Shown: positions 1 to 9,475, numbered from the stretch's first letter. The stretch is DNA of 64,000 bases from Streptomyces sp. Je 1-79 (GCF_025195125.1 NZ_JAMGSL010000012.1:124001-188000), one strand, 5' to 3'. Numbers and translations: made by a program. Notes: generated by a model from the sequence alone, not told the origin.

Positions 1-597
1 GCACAGCTAGTGGAGCTGGCTCTGGCAGGACGGATAGCCCCTGACGGGGATCGTATCGCCGTGGTGATGCCACGGCCGACCGGAGATCCGACTCTGGACT
101 CCGCACTGGAGCTGCTGCGCCGTCGTGGCAGCCCGGTACGGGCGGTCCACTGGATTGGCGGGCCCCGACTGGGGCTGCGCCAGATCTACCTCGCTCATCT
201 GGAGCGCTGCGGCATGGTGCATGCCGTGGAGGGCCAGATGTGCGGAGTACTGCCGACGGTTCGCTACCAGGCGACGGACACGGCAATCAGCCGGGACATC
301 AGGGCCCGGCTGGACAGTGCGATCCGCACCGGCGTACCGCCGGACCCGCGGACCGCGGCGCTCGCCGCGCTGGCCCACGCGGTCGGTCTCGGCAAGCACC
401 TGTACCCGGGGAACGAAGGACGGTCGTCGCGGTCCCGGCTGCGCGATCTGATCCGGCACGACCCCATGGGCGGACTCGTGGCGCACGCCGTGATGGACGT
501 CCAGAACGGTGTGGCCGCCCAGCCGCGCCGCAGTGCGCCGGGTGGCGTGCCACAGCAGCCGCGTCGCGGCAGCATGGCCCGCGCCGCCGTGCACTGA
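1..597 (+). CDS. GPP34 family phosphoprotein, 5' end cut by window
   Basis: The frame is open from the first base, so the N terminus lies outside the window. The first residues visible include VELALAGRI, followed by a basic, Leu-rich helical domain with HAVGLGKHLYPG near residue 130 and a closing RDLIRHDP segment. This pattern is typical of the GPP34 family (Golgi phosphoprotein 3/Vps74-like), which is very common in Streptomyces. The eukaryotic members bind phosphoinositides and membranes. The bacterial role is unknown, and I infer only a membrane-associated cytoplasmic protein. The last 25 residues are low-complexity and Arg-rich. A long hairpin terminator follows at 634-680. Confidence 0.8.
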   Translation, partial: AQLVELALAGRIAPDGDRIAVVMPRPTGDPTLDSALELLRRRGSPVRAVHWIGGPRLGLRQIYLAHLERCGMVHAVEGQMCGVLPTVRYQATDTAISRDIRARLDSAIRTGVPPDPRTAALAALAHAVGLGKHLYPGNEGRSSRSRLRDLIRHDPMGGLVAHAVMDVQNGVAAQPRRSAPGGVPQQPRRGSMARAAVH

Positions 598-633
598 GCA
601 CGTACGCACCAAGAACCCGTTCGGGAGCCGCAC

Positions 634-680
634 GACGACGTGTGCGGGGTGGCCGTCAAGGCCACCCCGCACACGTTGTC
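634..680 (+). terminator. Long hairpin terminator after the GPP34 gene
   Basis: Arms at 639-654 and 660-675 are perfectly complementary (16 bp) around the loop GTCAA. Pairing extends outward to 634 and 680 through one G-T wobble, giving about 21 bp. It begins 37 bases after the GPP34 stop and ends before the next promoter region. There is no long T run, which is usual in Streptomyces terminators. Confidence 0.8.
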
Positions 681-766
681 GTCATTTCCCAGCGCACACC
701 GCACCTTTGGTGGCAGTCTGCCAAGCAGTAGATACTCACAGCTACGCAGCCGGAGGTGCAGTTTCC

Positions 767-1627
767 GTGGCGTCCAACGTCAACCCCACCGTCAGGCGAC
801 GCCGATTGGGCCAGGAGTTGCGCCGGCTCCGGGAGCAGAAGAACATGACGGCCGAGCAGGTGGCCGAGCGCCTTCTGGTGTCGCAGTCCAAGATCAGCCG
901 TCTCGAGAACGGCCGCCGTTCGATCAGCCAGCGCGACGTCCGGGATCTGTGCGGGGTCTACGAGGTCGAGGACGAGCGCGTCGTCGAGTCGCTGATGCAG
1001 ATGGCCAAGGACTCGCGCCAGCAGGGCTGGTGGCACGCCTTCGGCGACATCCCGTACAGCGTCTACATCGGCCTGGAGACGGACGCGGCGTCGCTGCGCG
1101 TCTACGAGTCGCTCATCGTTCCCGGTCTCCTGCAGACGCGCGAGTACGCGCAGGCGGTGATCGAGGGGATGTGGCCGGAGGCGAACCCCGTCGACATCGA
1201 CAAGCGCATCCAGATCCGGTTGAAGCGCCAGGACCGCCTCTCCGACCCGGTCAACCCGCTGCGGTTCTGGGCCGTCATCGACGAGGCCCTGCTGCGCCGC
1301 GTCGTCGGCAATCCGCAGATCATGGCCGACCAGCTGACGCACCTCGCCGAGTTGAGCGAGAAGCCGCACGTCACGCTCCAGGTACTGCCGTACGGCGTCG
1401 GCGCCCACCCGGGGATGTACGGAAAGTTCGCCATCCTGGAGTTCCAGGAGGCGACGGACGCCAGCGTCGTCTACCTGGAGGGCGTCACCAGCGACCTCTA
1501 TCTGGAGAAGGCCATCGACGTCCAGAGCTACGCGGTGATGTACGAGCACCTCAGGGCGAAGGCGCTGAGTGCCGAACAGTCCCGCGAGTTCATCCTCCGG
1601 GTGGCCGAGGAGCTCCAGGCGGAGTAG
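767..1627 (+). CDS. HTH (XRE) DNA-binding protein with DUF5753
   Basis: A 286-residue regulator. Residues 10-70 form a Cro/CI-type helix-turn-helix (EQVAERLLVSQSKISRLENG). The rest is the DUF5753 domain typical of actinobacterial BldD-like and Scr1-type regulators (YESLIVPGLLQTREYAQ, LQVLPYG). GTG at 767 is chosen because GGAGG lies at 752-756 and the protein then begins just before the HTH. The frame stays open upstream, but that part looks noncoding. These regulators are usually paired with a small DUF397 protein, and one follows at 1819. The role is probably regulatory or antitoxin-like; the ligand is unknown. Confidence 0.85.
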   Translation: MASNVNPTVRRRRLGQELRRLREQKNMTAEQVAERLLVSQSKISRLENGRRSISQRDVRDLCGVYEVEDERVVESLMQMAKDSRQQGWWHAFGDIPYSVYIGLETDAASLRVYESLIVPGLLQTREYAQAVIEGMWPEANPVDIDKRIQIRLKRQDRLSDPVNPLRFWAVIDEALLRRVVGNPQIMADQLTHLAELSEKPHVTLQVLPYGVGAHPGMYGKFAILEFQEATDASVVYLEGVTSDLYLEKAIDVQSYAVMYEHLRAKALSAEQSREFILRVAEELQAE

Positions 1628-1818
1628 CCGATTCCGGGGAAGCGGGCACTCTACACCGCGAGAACCCCGGTGCACAGATCTCGATGGAATATGCCATCCA
1701 GATGGGTGAACGCGTCTCATCCCAGGTGATGTTGCAGCGTAGCTTCGAGGGCAGAGCCGCTGCCGAAGCGGCTGGATTGCACGTCACCCACCCCACTGGC
1801 ACAACCATCGGAGTCACG

Positions 1819-2028
1819 ATGCTGTTTCGGCACGACGCACTGGCGGAATGGACCAAGTCCTCGTACTCGGCCGTCAATGGCGACTGCGTAGAGGTCAGGG
1901 CGCAGGGACACCTCCTGGTCCGGGTCCGGGACTCGAAGGACGTCGCCCGCTCCGGTCTCGCCTTCACCCCCGAGACCTGGTCGGCGTTCGTCCTCGACGT
2001 CGGCGAGCGCGACCGCCCCGGCGCCTGA
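1819..2028 (+). CDS. DUF397 domain small protein
   Basis: A 69-residue protein whose whole length matches the DUF397 pattern: W-x-KSSYS near the start, then GDCVEV, VRVRDSKD and a closing W-x-x-F motif. ATG at 1819 is preferred because CGGAG lies five bases upstream and the product then fits the family size. An in-frame ATG at 1684 would add 45 residues without family resemblance. It is the usual partner of the HTH-DUF5753 protein upstream, as in the Scr1/Scr2 arrangement. A second, unlinked pair occurs at 51821-52848. Confidence 0.8.
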   Translation: MLFRHDALAEWTKSSYSAVNGDCVEVRAQGHLLVRVRDSKDVARSGLAFTPETWSAFVLDVGERDRPGA

Positions 2029-2125
2029 CCCCGGCGTCACACCGCACCCTCAGGCAAGCCCTCTCGACTGGATCGCCGTCCTGGCCGAGGGGGCTGGTTG
2101 CTGTCCGGGGTCTCCTCCGCGCCGA

Positions 2126-2959
2126 TCAGCGCAGTTCGTCCACGTACCGGTCCGTGCCCGGGACCGTCGGGACGAAGGGGGCCACCAGCTCCACCCGTCC
2201 CGACTCCCCGCCGGTCGTCTCCAGGTCGGCGAAGTGGTCCGCCCAGCAGGCCCGCGGGTCGCGCTCCAGGAACCAGAGCAGGGTCAGCCGGGTGTCGACG
2301 CCCTCGACCTGCTTCACGTAGGTCATCCGGTCGCCCGGCAGCGGTGTCGGGCGGAAGACGGTGACCAGCGCGGCAGGGGAGCCGGCGAGTCGCTTCGGCA
2401 GTTCGCGCGAGACCAGGCGTTCGAGCAGCTCCGCCCGCGCCTCGGGGCCCTCCGCGTCGATCACCTGGAGGATCAGGCCCTGGTACGGGTGGTCGAGGGC
2501 GTGGAAGTCGCGGGGACCGGCCGCGCCGTCCCGGTACACGGTCGCCTCGTGGTCCTGGAAGGCCGTGAAGACGTGCGTACGGTCGCGGTAGACGCGGGCG
2601 TCGCGGTTGAGCCGCTTGTTGATGGAGACGGTCCACTTCATGTGGTCGTCGTAGCGGCCCTCGGTGACCCAATAGGTGGAGAGGTAGCAGCCGGCCGTGA
2701 CGGGCTGGGCGACCGCGGACTTCTCCGGGCGGCGCAGTTCCTGGAGTTCCCGGGTGGCGACCCAGCGGCGGCCCGCGTACATCCAGGGCATGGCCATCGC
2801 GCCCGCGTAGTAGTGGTCGTCCTCGTACCAGCGGTTGTACGCGTACTCGTGGCCCGCGTGCGGTTCGACCATCGTGATCAGGGCGTGGCCGGGGCGGACC
2901 CCGTACGGGCCGACCGCCGCCAGCTCCGCGTACGTCTCGCTCCGCGTCTCCTCGCTCAC
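2126..2959 (-). CDS. Conserved hypothetical, probably alpha/beta-barrel (EthD-like)
   Basis: A 277-residue soluble protein starting at GTG 2959, with a purine-rich GGAAGGGG upstream. It carries aromatic and His-rich stretches such as WYEDDHYYAGAMAMPW and two halves that could each form a ferredoxin-like alpha/beta barrel, as in EthD or stress-responsive A/B barrel proteins. I cannot assign a reaction. The gene is divergent from the SDR gene at 3043, and both face a perfect CTGACGG palindrome at 2999-3013. That places it in the proposed catabolic regulon as an accessory or ring-modifying protein. Confidence 0.7.
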   Translation of the reverse strand: MSEETRSETYAELAAVGPYGVRPGHALITMVEPHAGHEYAYNRWYEDDHYYAGAMAMPWMYAGRRWVATRELQELRRPEKSAVAQPVTAGCYLSTYWVTEGRYDDHMKWTVSINKRLNRDARVYRDRTHVFTAFQDHEATVYRDGAAGPRDFHALDHPYQGLILQVIDAEGPEARAELLERLVSRELPKRLAGSPAALVTVFRPTPLPGDRMTYVKQVEGVDTRLTLLWFLERDPRACWADHFADLETTGGESGRVELVAPFVPTVPGTDRYVDELR

Positions 2960-2998
2960 CTTCGGGACCCCTTCCCAAGTCGGATGGAGCCCCCTACT

Positions 2999-3013
2999 CT
3001 GACGGGCCGTCAG
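2999..3013. promoter_or_regulatory. CTGACGG palindrome (TetR-type operator), box 1
   Basis: Perfect 15-bp palindrome CTGACGGGCCGTCAG with one central base. It lies 40 bp before the divergent start at 2959 and 30 bp before the SDR start at 3043. It is identical, apart from the central base, to boxes at 23518 and 25578. Confidence 0.75.
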
Positions 3014-3042
3014 ATGAATGGCCAGAGTCGGGAGGCACCCGG

Positions 3043-3825
3043 ATGCTGCTCCAGGGAAAGACCGTGGTCGTGTCGGGTGTCGGCGCCGGACTCGGGCACC
3101 GGATCGCCGAGACCGTGGTGCGCGACGGCGGCAACGCGGTCCTCGGCGCGCGCACCGGGGCCAATCTCGCCAAGTCGGCGGCGGAGATCGACCCGGAGGG
3201 CCGCCGCACGGCCCACCGCGCCACCGACATCACCGACGAGGCGCAGTGCGAGGCCCTCGCCGCGCTCGCGGTGGAGCGGTTCGGCGCGATCGACGCCGTC
3301 GTCCACGTCGCCGCCTGGGACAGCTACTTCGGCGGGATCGAGGACGCCGACTTCGCCACCTGGCAGGGCGTCCTGGACGTCAACCTGCTCGGCACCCTGC
3401 GGATGACGCGGGCCTGCCTGCCGGCGCTCAAGGAGCGCGGCGGCTCCGTCGTCCTCATCGGGACGCAGTCGGCGGTGGCCGCGCCCTCGCAGGTCCGGCA
3501 GGCGGCGTACGCGGCCTCGAAGGGGGCGCTGACCTCGGCGATGTACTCGATGGCGCGCGAGCTGGGCCCGCACCGGATCCGGGTGAACACCGTGCTGCCG
3601 GGGTGGATGTGGGGCCCGCCGGTCCAGGCGTACGTCCAGTTCACGGCGCACACCGAGGAGGTGCCGGAGGCCGAGGTGCTCGGGCGGCTCACGGAGCGGA
3701 TGGCGCTGCCCGAGCTGGCGACCGACGGGGACGTGGCGGAGGCGGCCGCCTTCCTCGCCTCCGACCGGGCGCGGGCGATCACCGGGCAGTCGCTGCTCGT
3801 CAACGCGGGCGAGCTGATGCGGTAG
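3043..3825 (+). CDS. SDR family NAD(P)-dependent oxidoreductase
   Basis: A 260-residue classical short-chain dehydrogenase. The nucleotide-binding loop GVGAGLG is at residues 12-18 and the catalytic residues are Ser143, Tyr156 and Lys160 (YAASK). The usual NNAG is replaced by HVAA at 88-91, which also occurs in some divergent SDRs. The start is set by GGAGG at 3031-3035, seven bases before ATG. It probably oxidises or reduces a hydroxyl/keto group of the regulon substrate. It is preceded by a CTGACGG box and followed by a terminator at 3844-3884. Confidence 0.88.
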   Translation: MLLQGKTVVVSGVGAGLGHRIAETVVRDGGNAVLGARTGANLAKSAAEIDPEGRRTAHRATDITDEAQCEALAALAVERFGAIDAVVHVAAWDSYFGGIEDADFATWQGVLDVNLLGTLRMTRACLPALKERGGSVVLIGTQSAVAAPSQVRQAAYAASKGALTSAMYSMARELGPHRIRVNTVLPGWMWGPPVQAYVQFTAHTEEVPEAEVLGRLTERMALPELATDGDVAEAAAFLASDRARAITGQSLLVNAGELMR

Positions 3826-3843
3826 ACGGCGCGGGCCGAGGCC

Positions 3844-3884
3844 GGGCCGCACGGGACGCGACGGCGTACCGTGCGGCCCTTTTT
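3844..3884 (+). terminator. Rho-independent terminator after SDR gene
   Basis: Perfect 11-bp arms GGGCCGCACGG (3844-3854) and CCGTGCGGCCC (3869-3879) are followed directly by five T residues. It ends 60 bases after the SDR stop and separates it from the symporter transcript. Confidence 0.9.
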
Positions 3885-3945
3885 GACCCCATCTGGATTC
3901 AGAAATGTGAATGTAGGTCAACACGAAGAACGATTTTACGTGCTC

Positions 3946-3973
3946 TTGACCCTCCACCGCGTTGTCGTAGGGC
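3946..3973 (+). promoter_or_regulatory. Candidate housekeeping promoter of the symporter gene
   Basis: TTGACC at 3946-3951 and TAGGGC at 3968-3973 are separated by 16 bp, a fair match to the Streptomyces HrdB promoter pattern. It lies about 60 bases before the symporter start at 4035. Confidence 0.4.
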
Positions 3974-4034
3974 TGCAACTCCCCACACCATGAACGGCGT
4001 TCACAAGGCGGACCGGACCCCTGGAGGGGGCTCA

Positions 4035-5582
4035 ATGAACAGTCTCGACTGGGCCGTGCTCATCGGCTATTTCGGCGTCATGGTCGCGATCGGAGTCTGG
4101 TCCCACAAGCGCGTGGACAACGTCTCCGACTTCTTCACCGCCGGAGGCAAGATGCCCTGGTGGCTCTCCGGCATCTCGCACCACATGTCGGGCTACAGCG
4201 CGGTGATGTTCACCGGGTACGCCGGCATCGCGTTCACCTACGGCGTCACCTCGTACGTCACCTGGTCCTTCCCGATCGCCATCGGGATCGCGATCGGCGC
4301 GAACCTCTTCGCGCCCCGCCTCAACCGGCTCCGCTCACGGCTCCACGTGGCCTCCCCGCTGGAGTACCTGAAGAACCGGTACAACCTCCCCACCCAGCAG
4401 GCCCTGGCCTGGTCCGGCGTGCTGCTGAAGATCGTCGACGTGGGCGCCAAGTGGGCGGCGATCGCCACCCTGCTCTCCGTCTTCACCGGGATCTCCCTCA
4501 ACCAGGGCATCCTCATCACCGGTGTGATCACCGGCATCTACTGCACGGTCGGCGGTCTGTGGGCCGACGCCCTCACCGAACTCGGCCAGTTCGTCATCCA
4601 GTTCTTCGCCGGTGTCGCGATGCTCGTCGCCGTCCTCGCCGAGCTGGGCGGGATCAGCGCGCTGTGGGACGTCTGGGACCGGCCCGAGCTCCAGGGGCAC
4701 ACCGCGCCGACCGCGGGCCCGTACACGCTGACCTTCCTGCTCGCTTACCTCTTCATCAAGACCTTCGAGTACAACGGCGGCATGTGGAACCAGGCCCAGC
4801 GCTACATGGCGACCCCCAACGCCCGCGAGGCCACCCGCTCGGCCCGGCTCTCGGCGGTCCTGTGGTTCGTCTGGCCGCTGGTCCTGTTCTTCCCCATGTG
4901 GGTCGCGCCGCTGCTCGTCGACCCGCAGAAGCCCGACGCCTCCGACAGCTACGCCCTGATGACCGAGCAGCTGCTGCCGCACGGACTGCTCGGCCTGGTC
5001 GTCGTCGGCTTCTTCTCCCACACGATGGCCATGTGCTCCTCCGACGCCAACGCCATCGCGGCCGTCTTCACCCGGGACATCGCCCCCGTCATGAGCAAGG
5101 CGGCGCGGAGCTGGACCCAGCAGGCCGGACTGATCGCCGCACGCTGGTCGACGATCGCGTTCCTCGCCCTGTCGATGGCGGTCGCCACCCAGGTCAACTC
5201 GCCGACCTTCAAGGACATCATCACCGTCGTCATCAAGTGGGTGGCCGGTCTGATGGGCCCGATCGCCATCCCGTTCATGCTCGGCCTGCTGAAGACCTTC
5301 CGTAAGTCCGGCCCCACGGCGGCGCTGGTCTCCTGGGCCGCCGGGCTCTTCGCCTTCTGGCTGACCAACTACGGCCTGGACGGCGTCGAGCTCCAGATCC
5401 AGATCGTCTCGCCGCTCGCCACGTCCCTGGTCCTCTACGTCCTGATCGGCTTCGTCAGGCCGGAGGACACCCCCGAGCGGGACGCGGTCCTGGACCGGAT
5501 CAACTCGGACGGCGACGGCGCCGCCGTACCGCCGCAGACCTCCGGCGCCCCGGACGAGCGCGCCGGTCAGCCCCTGGGATAG
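4035..5582 (+). CDS. Sodium:solute symporter (SSS, SLC5 type)
   Basis: A 515-residue integral membrane protein with about 13 hydrophobic segments and SSS-family signatures: DFFTAGGKMPWWLSG near residue 40, followed by GYSAVMFTGYAG. GGAGGGGG at 4023-4030 supports the ATG at 4035. It imports an organic solute with sodium; the substrate cannot be told from sequence. The C-terminal tail is hydrophilic. The 3' end overlaps by 16 bp the convergent ADP-ribosylglycohydrolase gene, with no visible terminator between them. Confidence 0.88.
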   Translation: MNSLDWAVLIGYFGVMVAIGVWSHKRVDNVSDFFTAGGKMPWWLSGISHHMSGYSAVMFTGYAGIAFTYGVTSYVTWSFPIAIGIAIGANLFAPRLNRLRSRLHVASPLEYLKNRYNLPTQQALAWSGVLLKIVDVGAKWAAIATLLSVFTGISLNQGILITGVITGIYCTVGGLWADALTELGQFVIQFFAGVAMLVAVLAELGGISALWDVWDRPELQGHTAPTAGPYTLTFLLAYLFIKTFEYNGGMWNQAQRYMATPNAREATRSARLSAVLWFVWPLVLFFPMWVAPLLVDPQKPDASDSYALMTEQLLPHGLLGLVVVGFFSHTMAMCSSDANAIAAVFTRDIAPVMSKAARSWTQQAGLIAARWSTIAFLALSMAVATQVNSPTFKDIITVVIKWVAGLMGPIAIPFMLGLLKTFRKSGPTAALVSWAAGLFAFWLTNYGLDGVELQIQIVSPLATSLVLYVLIGFVRPEDTPERDAVLDRINSDGDGAAVPPQTSGAPDERAGQPLG

Positions 5583-6685
5583 CGGGCGAGCCAGCCGGGG
5601 TGCGACTCCGCGGGGCTGTGCAGGGCGGCGCCCTGGGTCATCTCCATCGCGAAGTCGTCCGCCAGCTCCAGGATCGTGGAACGGCCCTCCAGTTCGGCCA
5701 GCCAGGCCGGCGGGAGGGCCGTCTCGCCGTGCAGGGCGCCGAGCAGCGCACCCGTGACGGCACCCGTCGCGGCCGACGGGCCGTCGTGGTTGACCGCGAG
5801 GCGCAGGCCGTGGCGGATGTCCTCGCCGACGAGGGCGCAGTACACGGCCGCGGCGAGCTGGCCCTCCGCCCGGTCCTCGTCCGCGCCGAGGTCGGTGACC
5901 CGTACCGCGTTCGGCATTCCCTGGCGTACGGCTCCCAGCGCCCGCTGGAGGGCGTCGGTGACGGGTTCGTGGCCGGGGCGCTGGGTGAGCAGGGCCAGCG
6001 CCCGCTGGACCGAGCCGTCCACGCTCTCGCCGCGCGCGAGACCGTGCACGACGACGGCGAGCGCGCCGGCCGAGAGGTGGGCGGCCGGGTCTCCGTGGGT
6101 CTGCGCCGCGCACTCGACGGCCAGCTGGCACACCAGCTGCGGCTCCCAGCCGACGAGAAGGCCGAAGGGTGCCGAGCGGACGAGTGCTCCGGAGTCGGCC
6201 GCCTCCGGGTTCTTGGGCTTGTCGAGGGTGCCGAGGATCTCGTCGCCGAGGCCGGTGAGGCAGGCGCGGGCCGGGTCCCGGCGGGCGTACAGCCACTCCT
6301 CGCGGGCGAGCCAGCCGTTGTCCTTCCGGCGCTCGTCGGGGCCCCAGTCGCGCTGGGTGGCCGCCCAGCGCAGATGGGCGCGGTGGACGTCGGTGGGCGG
6401 GTGCCAGGCGCCGGTGTCGCGGCGGACCTGGGCGCGTATCAGCCCGTCGACGGTGAACAGGGTCATCTGGGTGGCGGCGGTGACGGCGCCGCGTCTGCCG
6501 TACGCGGGGACGGGCTCGGTGAGGCCCTCCTGCCCGTGTGCGGCCCTGATCCCGTCGAGGGGGAGCTCCGCGACCCCCGCGCCGAGGGCGTCGCCCACGG
6601 CGCCGCCGAGGAGGCAGCCGCGGACCCGGGCCCGGAAGTCCTGCTGTTCGGCGCGACCCCACACGGCCGCGGCGCTCGTGGTCAT
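5567..6685 (-). CDS. ADP-ribosylglycohydrolase family protein
   Basis: A 372-residue protein with the ADP-ribosylglycohydrolase/DraG fold: GCLLGGAVGDALGAG near residue 25, and NHDGPSAATGAVTGALLGA near residue 310 in place of the usual N-H-x-G-D-S-D. The second metal-binding motif is therefore altered (DGPSA instead of the Asp-rich form), so full Mg2+-dependent hydrolase activity should not be assumed. ATG at 6685 follows a strong GGGGGAGGGC ribosome site. The family removes ADP-ribose from proteins or small molecules. It converges on the symporter gene. Confidence 0.8.
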   Translation of the reverse strand: MTTSAAAVWGRAEQQDFRARVRGCLLGGAVGDALGAGVAELPLDGIRAAHGQEGLTEPVPAYGRRGAVTAATQMTLFTVDGLIRAQVRRDTGAWHPPTDVHRAHLRWAATQRDWGPDERRKDNGWLAREEWLYARRDPARACLTGLGDEILGTLDKPKNPEAADSGALVRSAPFGLLVGWEPQLVCQLAVECAAQTHGDPAAHLSAGALAVVVHGLARGESVDGSVQRALALLTQRPGHEPVTDALQRALGAVRQGMPNAVRVTDLGADEDRAEGQLAAAVYCALVGEDIRHGLRLAVNHDGPSAATGAVTGALLGALHGETALPPAWLAELEGRSTILELADDFAMEMTQGAALHSPAESHPGWLARYPRG

Positions 6686-6841
6686 GACGTGCCCTCCCCC
6701 GGAACCCTCGGCGCACCGATCTCGCAGCACTGTAATCGACCGGGTTCGCACGTTCGCAGTGCTGAACCTTTTGCGATCCGACGCCTTTCTGTCCGTCTTC
6801 GACCGCAGTTCACCGGAAGTTTCGTCGCGGTGTGAACCGGC

Positions 6842-9433
6842 TCAGTCCCCCAGTACCGGCAGCAGCTCCGGCAGGTGCCCGTCCGAGGCGGTCGCCGCGC
6901 GCTGCCGCTCCTCGGGCACCTCGCCGTAGAGGGTCGTGCGCGGGCGCGACGGGCGGCCCGCCGCCTCCGCGATCGCGACGAGGTCCCGGATCGAGCGGTA
7001 CGAACCGTAACTGGAGCCCGCCATACGGGAGATGGTCTCCTCCATCAGCGTGCCGCCGAGGTCGTTGGCGCCCGAGCGGAGCATCTCGGCGGCGCCGTCC
7101 GCGCCGAGCTTCACCCAGCTGGTCTGGATGTTCGGGATGTGCGGGTGGAGCAGCAGCCGTGCCATCGCCGTCACCGCGCGGTTGTCGCGGACCGTCGGGC
7201 CGGGCCGGGCGATGCCCGCGAGGTAGACGGGCGCGTTGGTGTGGATGAAGGGCAGCGTCACGAACTCGGTGAAGCCACCGGTCTCCTGCTGGATCCGGGC
7301 CAGCGTGCGGAAGTGGCCGAGCCAGTGCCGGGGCTGGTCCACGTGCCCGTACATCATCGTGGACGAGGAGCGGATGCCCAGCTCGTGGGCGGTGGTGACG
7401 ACCTCGATCCAGGTGGCCGTGGGCAGCTTGCCCTTGGTGAGGACCCAGCGGACCTCGTCGTCGAGGATCTCGGCGGCCGTGCCGGGGATGGAGTCGAGCC
7501 CGGCCTCCTTCGCCGCCGTCAGCCACTCCCGGATCGAGAGCCCGGTCCGGGTCGCGCCGTTGACGACCTCCATCGGGGAGAAGGCGTGGACGTGCATGCC
7601 GGGCACGCGCTCCTTCACCGCCCGCGCGATGTCGAAGTACGCCGTGCCGGGCAGGTCCGGGTGGATGCCGCCCTGCATGCAGACCTCGACCGCGCCGACC
7701 TCCCAGGCCTGCTGGGCCCGGTCGGCGACCTGGTCGAGCGAGAGCGTGTACGCGTCGGCGTCCGTACGGCGCTGCGCGAAGGCGCAGAACCGGCAGCCGG
7801 TGTAGCAGACGTTGGTGAAGTTGATGTTCCGCGTGACGATGTACGTGACGTCGTCGCCGGCCACCGCCCGCCGGACGTCGTCGGCGATCCGGGTCAGGGC
7901 GTCGAGCGCAGGGCCGTCGGCGTGCAGCAGGGCGAGCGCCTCGTCGTCCGTGAGCTTCGTCGGGTCGTCGGCGGCGGTCGCGAGCGCGGCCCGTACGTCC
8001 GTGTCGATGCGCTGCGGGACCATGCCGGGGGCCGCCGCCTCGCGGAGCGCCTCCCAGTCGCCGTAGACCTCGTCGAAGTCCTCGCGGCGGTCGTGGGTGC
8101 GGCCGGTGGTGTCGATCGTGCGGTGCAGGTCGGTGCGGCCGGCCGCCGTGAACGCCTCGTCCGGCTCCTGCCAGGGAAGCCCGCGCACCACCGCGTCCGG
8201 GTTGGCCAGGCCGGTCTCCGGGTCGGCGAGCGCCCGTACGTGCGGCAGCAGACGCGGATCGAGCCAGGGCTCCCCGCGGCCGACGAACTCCGGGTAGACG
8301 CAGAGCCGTTCACGCAGCTCGAATCCGGCGGCGCGGGACTTCTCGGCGAGGGTGTCGATCTGCGGCCAGGGCCGCTCCGGGTTCACATGGTCGATGGTGA
8401 GCGGGGAGACACCGCCCCAGTCGTCGATGCCGGCGCCGATGAGCCGTCCGTACTCCTCGTCGACGAGGTTCGGCGGGGCCTGGAGGCAGGCGGAGGGGCC
8501 CATGATGTGCCGGGCGACGGCGATCGTGGCGATCAGGTCGTCCAGTTCGGCGTCCGGCATGCCGCGCATCGCCGTGTCCGGCTTGGCGCGGAAGTTCTGG
8601 ATGATCAGCTCCTGGACGGAGTGGTACGCGCGGGAGACCCGGCGCAGCGCGAAGAGGGAGTCGGCCCGCTCCTCGTACGTCTCGCCGATCCCGATGAGCA
8701 GCCCGCTGGTGAACGGGACCGACGAGCGTCCGGCGTCCTCCAGGACCCGCAGCCGGACGGCCGGCTCCTTGTCGGGGGAGCCGTGGTGCGGGCCGCCGGG
8801 CTCGGACCAGAGCCGGGTGGCGGTCGTCTCCAGCATCATGCCCATGGAGGGCGCGACGGGCTTGAGCCGCTGGAAGTCGGTCCAGGACAGCACGCCCGGG
8901 TTGAGGTGGGGCAGGAGACCGGTCTCCTCCAGGATCCGGATCGCCATGGCCCGTACGTAGGCGAGGGTGTCGTCGTAGCCGTGCGCGTCGAGCCACTCGC
9001 GCGCCTCGGGCCAGCGGTCCTCGGGCTTGTCGCCGAGCGTGATCAGGGCTTCCTTGCAGCCCAGTTCGGCGCCGCGGCGGGCGATGTCGAGGACCTCGTC
9101 GGGGGACATGAACATCCCGTGCCCGGCGCGGCGCAGCTTGCCCGGCACGGTGACGAACGTGCAGTAGTGGCACTTGTCCCGGCACAGCCGGGTGAGCGGG
9201 ATGAACACGCTCTTGGAGTACGTGATGACACCGGGCCGCCCGGCGGCCTCCAGACCGGCGTCCCGCACCCGGCCGGCGGAGGCGACCAGGTCGTCCAGGT
9301 CGGCGCCCCGCGCCTGAAGCAGCACGGCGGCCTCGGCGACGTCGAGCGCCACCCCGTCCCTGGCCCTCTTGAGGGCGCGGCGCATGGCGTTCTCGGTGGG
9401 CCGTTCTGCCGGTACGGGCTGCTGATCCGTCAT
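6842..9433 (-). CDS. fbiC: FbiC, 7,8-didemethyl-8-hydroxy-5-deazariboflavin (FO) synthase
   Basis: An 863-residue fusion of the two radical-SAM enzymes CofG and CofH that make FO, the chromophore of cofactor F420, from a tyrosine and a flavin precursor. Each half has its own Cx3Cx2C cluster motif: CRDKCHYC at residues 84-91 and CYTGCRFC near 541-548. The length is standard for actinobacterial FbiC. A TATGCT element lies only six bases before the ATG, so the transcript may be leaderless. F420 made here could serve the LLM and Ddn-type proteins encoded nearby. Confidence 0.96.
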   Translation of the reverse strand: MTDQQPVPAERPTENAMRRALKRARDGVALDVAEAAVLLQARGADLDDLVASAGRVRDAGLEAAGRPGVITYSKSVFIPLTRLCRDKCHYCTFVTVPGKLRRAGHGMFMSPDEVLDIARRGAELGCKEALITLGDKPEDRWPEAREWLDAHGYDDTLAYVRAMAIRILEETGLLPHLNPGVLSWTDFQRLKPVAPSMGMMLETTATRLWSEPGGPHHGSPDKEPAVRLRVLEDAGRSSVPFTSGLLIGIGETYEERADSLFALRRVSRAYHSVQELIIQNFRAKPDTAMRGMPDAELDDLIATIAVARHIMGPSACLQAPPNLVDEEYGRLIGAGIDDWGGVSPLTIDHVNPERPWPQIDTLAEKSRAAGFELRERLCVYPEFVGRGEPWLDPRLLPHVRALADPETGLANPDAVVRGLPWQEPDEAFTAAGRTDLHRTIDTTGRTHDRREDFDEVYGDWEALREAAAPGMVPQRIDTDVRAALATAADDPTKLTDDEALALLHADGPALDALTRIADDVRRAVAGDDVTYIVTRNINFTNVCYTGCRFCAFAQRRTDADAYTLSLDQVADRAQQAWEVGAVEVCMQGGIHPDLPGTAYFDIARAVKERVPGMHVHAFSPMEVVNGATRTGLSIREWLTAAKEAGLDSIPGTAAEILDDEVRWVLTKGKLPTATWIEVVTTAHELGIRSSSTMMYGHVDQPRHWLGHFRTLARIQQETGGFTEFVTLPFIHTNAPVYLAGIARPGPTVRDNRAVTAMARLLLHPHIPNIQTSWVKLGADGAAEMLRSGANDLGGTLMEETISRMAGSSYGSYRSIRDLVAIAEAAGRPSRPRTTLYGEVPEERQRAATASDGHLPELLPVLGD

Positions 9434-9475
9434 GGACCGAGCATACGAGTGACCTCACACGACAAGGAGGCCCAG

